Position numbers and translations under genes: made by a program. A stretch of DNA of 64,000 nt, from positions 18,105,425 to 18,169,424 of the forward strand of contig CM063251.1 of NCBI GenBank assembly GCA_032158295.1, read 5' to 3'. Of the stretch, positions 59,091 to 64,000 are shown piece after piece. Below the pieces are notes generated by a model, which was not told the DNA's origin, did no database searches, and was given only the letters and a program-made list of their open reading frames with translations. This stretch comes from Pycnopodia helianthoides. Its lineage: Eukaryota > Echinodermata > Asteroidea > Forcipulatida > Asteriidae. Within the stretch, counting starts at the first letter, position 1. Every line of letters begins with the position of its first letter.

Positions 59091-60254
59091 CTTGTACAAT
59101 TGAATATTTTGGTTACTGCAAAATCTTCTGTACTGCTCTACACATCCAAAAAACACATAAATACAGAATAAGAAAAATTGCCATATTGTGAGGGTACATC
59201 TACAAGCCAAATGACGATTTGTCCAAGACGATCAGAGTTATCTGCTCAGAGTTTTGAGTTCATTCGTACCCATTCCAGCATAGCATACAGTCGGCACGGT
59301 ATGGTATACAGTCAAAAACCTTCAATTGTATCCATCACACATCACAACTTTGTCCTCCATTTAACCCTCGACTTAGCAGCACTTTCAAAACAGGGACCTG
59401 TGCCCTGCCACACCATTAGGAGCAGTGACCTTCTGAACTTGTCCACAGACCTACAATGCTTCCAAAAGTCTGCTAATAAGTCTCATGAGGACGGCCAGAC
59501 CACATTGAAGTTGATGAAATCCCCGGTACTCCACGCCGGCATCAGTCAAACAGACTGCAGACCATGAGGCTACTAGTGAAACCAAACAACAAGAGATTAT
59601 TGTTGGAGGATGGTTCATATACACTCCCCCGTATTTTTTTTTTTTTTTTCAAAGTTGGGAACCACCCGAGGGTGATGGTATTATGGGATTTGTTAGTTGA
59701 TGCTTCGGGAAAGGAAAGAAAAAACATGGCTGCCGCAGGGTGATAACAGATATGCACTGCCGACAACAACATGGAAAACCCTCTTTGGTTATTTTGTAGT
59801 TTTCAGAAAAAACTTTAGATTGTACAAGGGAAGACATTGACCTCTGTTACTATCGATCTCTTACATTGTAACAAAACATCCCTTGAGTTCGGTACAGACC
59901 TTTGGGTCTTTAAACATAAGGTCATAGAACATCATGTCATACGGTGACTGCTCTATGTTCTGAAATCCCTATGGGTCTAACAACCTCCGACAACCTCATG
60001 TTCCGATAATCCCTTGTTCCAAATAAACTTTACCTGATAGTAGTTTTAAATCATATTGAAAGACAATCACTTGAAGGTTTAGAAAATACCCAAAGTAGGC
60101 CTACATGTCAATAAACTACTTTTTTTAAACCATGCCTTTAAATTGTGAGATCTTTGCCAAATACTAAAAGCAGATTTATAAGTCAATGTGTACGCGGAAG
60201 AAGGATGCGACAAAAGTGTGACCGGCAAAAGTTGTTAGCAATTCATGTCTAAAG

Positions 60255-60396
60255 TTGTGTATCAAGAAAACCAAGTGTGAAAGTTTGGTCGTTTTTTCAG
60301 TCGTTTAGAAATCATTGCAGGAACAACCAATTCTGCATGAGAATGGGAAACTTGTCTTGAGAGAAATTCTAGCAACAAAAAAAACAAACGAGCCAT
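60255..60396 (+). repeat. Dispersed repeat (with 14856-14988)
   Basis: GTGTATCAAGAAAACCAAGT, GTTTGGTCGTTTTTTC, TTCTGCATGAGAATGGGAAA and AATTCTAGCAAC match the first copy in order. Confidence 0.7.
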
Positions 60397-61702
60397 TTGA
60401 TTGCTTTTAACCTTCTGCAGGGGCAAAATGTTCTACTTCTGTGCATGGAAAAGAGCCGTACAGCCTTCTGACCTCCTCCTTCTTGGCAAACAAGGAACTA
60501 TTCACTTCAATAAGTCTGTAAAAAAGAGCTCTCAAGTAAGAATGAAAAAAATCCAATGCAGGAATTTTTTGCTCTCGCTGCACACACGTTCCTCTTGTAC
60601 AAATGTTTGATCTTTTCAATGAGCCAAACAGATCAGCAACTATTTCTTGACCAACTGCAGAGTGATGTGATTACCATTGAAGCTATTTAACCCAGGAAGA
60701 CAGGTGCTTGGATACTCAGATCTCAATGGCTACTTCACTAATGGATAAATACAGATTGGAGAAAAGGCATTGTAAAGAATTACTTAAACACGAGTGGGTC
60801 TTTTGTGATAGGTGTAATCTTTAGGAAGTGAGTTCCCCCAAAGAACATTGCGTGAAAATTAGACCCACAAAATTTTTGCCTGCTAATTAAGACATTGTTG
60901 TGTGAAACCCTATCTTGAAAAAATGTGACCAATATTTATGTTTTACTAGCTCAACTTCAGCAAAGTGACTTTCAGATATCACTTGTGTATGCTGAATAAA
61001 ATGATTCAACATTTTACTGACTAGTTTTGCCGAACTTTCAGCCAAAGATTCAACTTTGCAATAATAGAGTATGATGAACATGGCATTCTTTTTATTTGAC
61101 AGAAAAAAACGATCAAAAAAATGAGAGCTTCACTACTGTATTGGAAGCATTGGTAGTATAGGAGGTTGTAATCATACAATACTGTGGTGAAATTTGGTTG
61201 TCATTTGTGGTTGTCTAGTGGAGTGTGTTGTGGTGTCAAAACAGGGCTATTATGTTGTGGAGGTGGTTGGGATAATTTGTATTATACCGCACTTATAGAT
61301 CCTTGTTGTTTGATTGGTTGAATATGCACCACGTGTCATCCTTTATCTTGCCATGTATACTGCCGCGACGCTCCAAAAGTTCAATATAGGAGTCCGATAT
61401 GGATAACTATAGGACACAGTGAAAGGGGTAGGAAAGACATTCTACATCCATTCCATTTGTGGTTTAACACAAATTATGAAGGTGACTATACTTTAGGTGA
61501 GCAACTTGAGGTTGTTTCGATACAACTGAGCCTTAATTTACATACAGCTCATCAAAAGGGCTAACAGTTTCAAAATGACCATCTCTTCATTTCATCCCAA
61601 ATATTCTTTTCATAAAAAATATTTTGCACCAAAGAAATAGACAAATAGCACAACCAACAGAATAATTTGTTTAATTTGTCCATATTAACTTTCAAAGTAA
61701 AA

Positions 61703-61825
61703 AGAACCCTTGCACGCGCCACCATTGGTGAGGTCAAATAAGGAAAACGTGTATACACACAACACATCGACTCTCGGCAAATGAGCGGTCTTCCTTTGGC
61801 CTCAGGGAGGGCGCTGTTTGAGCTT
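61703..61825 (+). repeat. Dispersed repeat (with 23376-23505)
   Basis: AGAACCCTTGCACGCGCCAC to CCTCAGGGAGGGCGCTGTTT; collinear with the first copy. Confidence 0.65.
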
Positions 61826-62519
61826 GTAACGTCTATATTTGCTTTAGTCTATCTCACCATCCTAGGTATGATGAGTGTGTTTGAAGCAACCTATCACTTA
61901 CCCATGGAAAGTTCACATTTACAGATGTTTTAAGAATACATCTTAGAAATACCGATGTGGTTAGACATTATTGTTCGCTGATGTCATTTCATGATGGAGA
62001 TGGAGATTGCAATGATATCATTTGAAAAATGTACATATATACAATCGTAGAAACATGGGCGAAAGTTTTTTAATCAATCCCACTCTTTGAAGATCCGTCT
62101 CCTTTCAATTTCTCTATCACTTCAACAGAAAATACACACAAACATCCTGTGACCGATACTATTTTAAGACGTCTTTAAGATACAGATTATCTCTTAACGT
62201 GTTTAAGATATTCAAGCAGGCAGTTTAAGTTGCATTGCATATTTTTTCAATCCTCAAACATACAAAACCAGAAGACAACAAGTAATTGACTTAATAGATA
62301 ACAGAGTTGACGACTACTGATGCATTATTCTAGGGTGTCTTCTTTTCCGGTCGCTTTGTGCCCAATTTAGATTCTACAAAGATCTGTCAAAATGAAGGGA
62401 TTCCATCTGGTTTTTTAACCCTTCCCCAGCCGTTTCAGTCCATCGCAGTGAACAATTTCCGTCTTGGATATGGGCGAAAGAGGGTTTACAGAGAGAGTGA
62501 CAAGAAAGGTATTTCTTGA

Positions 62520-62895
62520 GAGGATTATTTCTTGTAGAGCTTTTTAAGCAGTTTGGATGTCAATGGCAATTGCAGCGTCCCAACAGGACTTCTTCAGGAA
62601 TTTTACTAAGACACTTTTGGGGCAGCACTGTTGGTAGTTTTAAGGTGCAAATCTTAAGGCAGCAAATCTCTTCAATCTGCTGCCTCGAAACCCTTATCTT
62701 TAGCCGCTCCAGGACTGTGAAACAACTTCACCATACGCACCTCAAATTTGCTGCCTATTTTCAAGAAAGCACTTAGAAAATATCTTTTACTTTAGTTGCT
62801 TTCTGTAAATTGCTTTTTATTCATTTGTTGTATTATTTGCATTGCTATTGTATGTTTGCTAAAGCGCTGTGGTCTAATGGCGCTATATAAAATCC
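62520..62895 (+). pseudogene. Broken 3' end of a non-LTR retrotransposon (LINE)
   Basis: The frame beginning near 62698 reads LSLAAPGL, stop, NNFTIRTSNLLPIFKKALRK, YLLL, stop. This matches the usual C-terminal end of LINE reverse-transcriptase proteins (A-A-P-x-L-W-N-x-L-P...F-K-x-x-L-K-x-Y-L), with the Trp codon changed to TGA and upstream frameshifts. The 3' end AAAGCGCTGTGGTCTAATGG and GCGCTATATAAAAT is typical of such elements in marine animals. Clade (CR1- or L2-like) is uncertain. Confidence 0.6.
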
Positions 62896-63461
62896 CAGTG
62901 TATAAGGTAATATTCTTTTCAAGGGGTACCTTCCTACACTTTGCTCTTTTAGTATTTTTTTGACTCCAAGTTGTAACTTTAAAAATGAGGCCTCCCAGCA
63001 TTCCCAGGTACCTTTAGAACCAGCTGCCATTTGCCATGCCACCTTCTAAACTCTTACCAGACAGAAGATATTTTATCTTCAAATCGCAACAAAATGTTTG
63101 TAAACCAGAAACGTCAAATAAATCACACTATTCCCAGATGTTGCATATCAATTTACAACTAGACCCCCATAAAAAAAGTTTGACTGGATTTTTCTGTGTC
63201 TTTAGACCCCGAAAAACCTCTCTCCGAAATATATACCCTTAAGAAGTTGAAATCCAGCTGTTGAAAGGGGCAACTTGTTGAAATCCTCTCAAATTGAATT
63301 ACACATTACAGGGCCATGATGTTCAAGATCAGTTTAGATGTGGGTTTGAGAAAGGTGGATACAACTGATGTCAGTGAAGTTTTGGATTCCGCAAAAATGG
63401 GATTTGAAATGATTATAAAGAGAGCTGAACTTGTTGATGCTAATCCACAGCTCAAGATATG

Positions 63462-63619
63462 CAGGCCTGGAATTACACGGAGGCCACGGCCTCTGTTGCT
63501 CGCTCTTGGCCTTGGTGCCCCTTCAAAAGTTGCCCATAGACTTTAAGATTTTCCAATGGAAGTGACCTTTGCAAAGTGAAAATGGCCTTGCCCTCTCAAA
63601 GATAAAATTCCAGGCCTGG
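63462..63619. repeat. AGGCCTGG-ended foldback repeat, complete copy
   Basis: Starts CAGGCCTGGAATTACACGGA and ends AAAATTCCAGGCCTGG. Interior GAGGCCACGGCCTCTGTTGC, CTTGGTGCCCCTTCAAAAG and AGTGACCTTTGCAAAGTG recur in whole or part at 13438, 37228 and 48886. No ORF conserved between copies. Confidence 0.8.
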
Positions 63620-64000
63620 ATATACCATCCCTTTTATCATGATGTCTCTATAAAGAAAGATGGAGAAAAGGTCGTCTTAAAGCTTTCTCAACCATCGACG
63701 CTCGCCTTAAGGAATCAGTTTGAATCCATAAACCCCATTGGTGACATCACCAGCATCTCTACCCTACTCTGGGTTTGACTAAGACGTACGAGTTTAGAAA
63801 CAGGTGTGCCCATCCGAGTAAATCTCCTAAATGTCATACTCCGGCCCCAGAAATGTCACACCACATCACTCCATACTCATCAAGGGCAGGTGGGAATGTT
63901 TCTACAGGATGGTAGAGATTGACTTCTCAGAGTTGTCTTAAGAATTGTCTTCACTTCACATCATCTTCTCCATCTGTGTGTGGTCATCTTGGGCTAAATC

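Larger units (their letters stand above)
56790..64000. other. Region upstream of E1 (intron, open at right edge)
   Basis: Should contain or lead to the missing 5' semaphorin exons. One weak candidate is at 57214-57266 (see findings). Otherwise it holds dispersed repeats at 58.9, 60.3, 61.7 and 63.5 kb, a T11-12 run near 59637 and a LINE relic at 62.5 kb. The 129-codon ORF at 59178-59567 is unrecognised. Nothing seen in 57.3-58.9 kb. Confidence 0.5.

Noticed and set aside
59178..59567. Plus-strand ORF of 129 codons.
   Set aside because: Serine/histidine-rich with no domain match that I know, and no promoter or splice context.

Overview
The window looks like part of the genome of an invertebrate deuterostome, most likely an echinoderm and perhaps a sea star. 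It is AT-rich and has spliceosomal introns. It is full of short foldback repeats whose ends read GGGCCCAATTTCATAGAGCT, which I associate with echinoderm genomes. The species call is an inference. Nothing prokaryotic or viral was seen.

One real protein-coding gene is visible, on the minus strand. Nine short coding exons between 56789 and 713 join in frame with GT/AG splice sites and encode about 330 contiguous residues of a semaphorin (sema) domain. The protein matches class 5 semaphorins best. Neither end is in the window. The signal peptide and first sema blade should lie to the right of 56789. The last sema blades, PSI domain, thrombospondin repeats, membrane span and tail should lie to the left of 713. 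Coding sequence is 991 bases out of 64,000; introns run from 0.96 to 12.4 kb.

The rest is intron filled with mobile-element debris. It includes palindromic GGGCCC foldbacks, of which at least eight are clear; a 310-bp MITE with TTAA duplications (piggyBac-like); a 508-bp MITE with TAA duplications (PIF/Harbinger-like); several TTAA/AAGG-type MITE families with two or three copies each; tRNA-derived SINEs, one pair head to head; a broken LINE tail; tandem repeats; and long homopolymers, with several C-run/A-run junctions.

The most unusual structure is at 21501-21701. A 69-bp inverted repeat encloses, on the minus strand, a hammerhead-ribozyme-like core followed directly by an exact metazoan histone mRNA 3' stem-loop and a purine-rich U7-site-like stretch. 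A second pattern is that four palindromic repeats sit 43-139 bp past the donor sites of four of the nine semaphorin exons. No tRNA or rRNA gene that looks functional, and no CRISPR array, was found. All alignments were made by eye.
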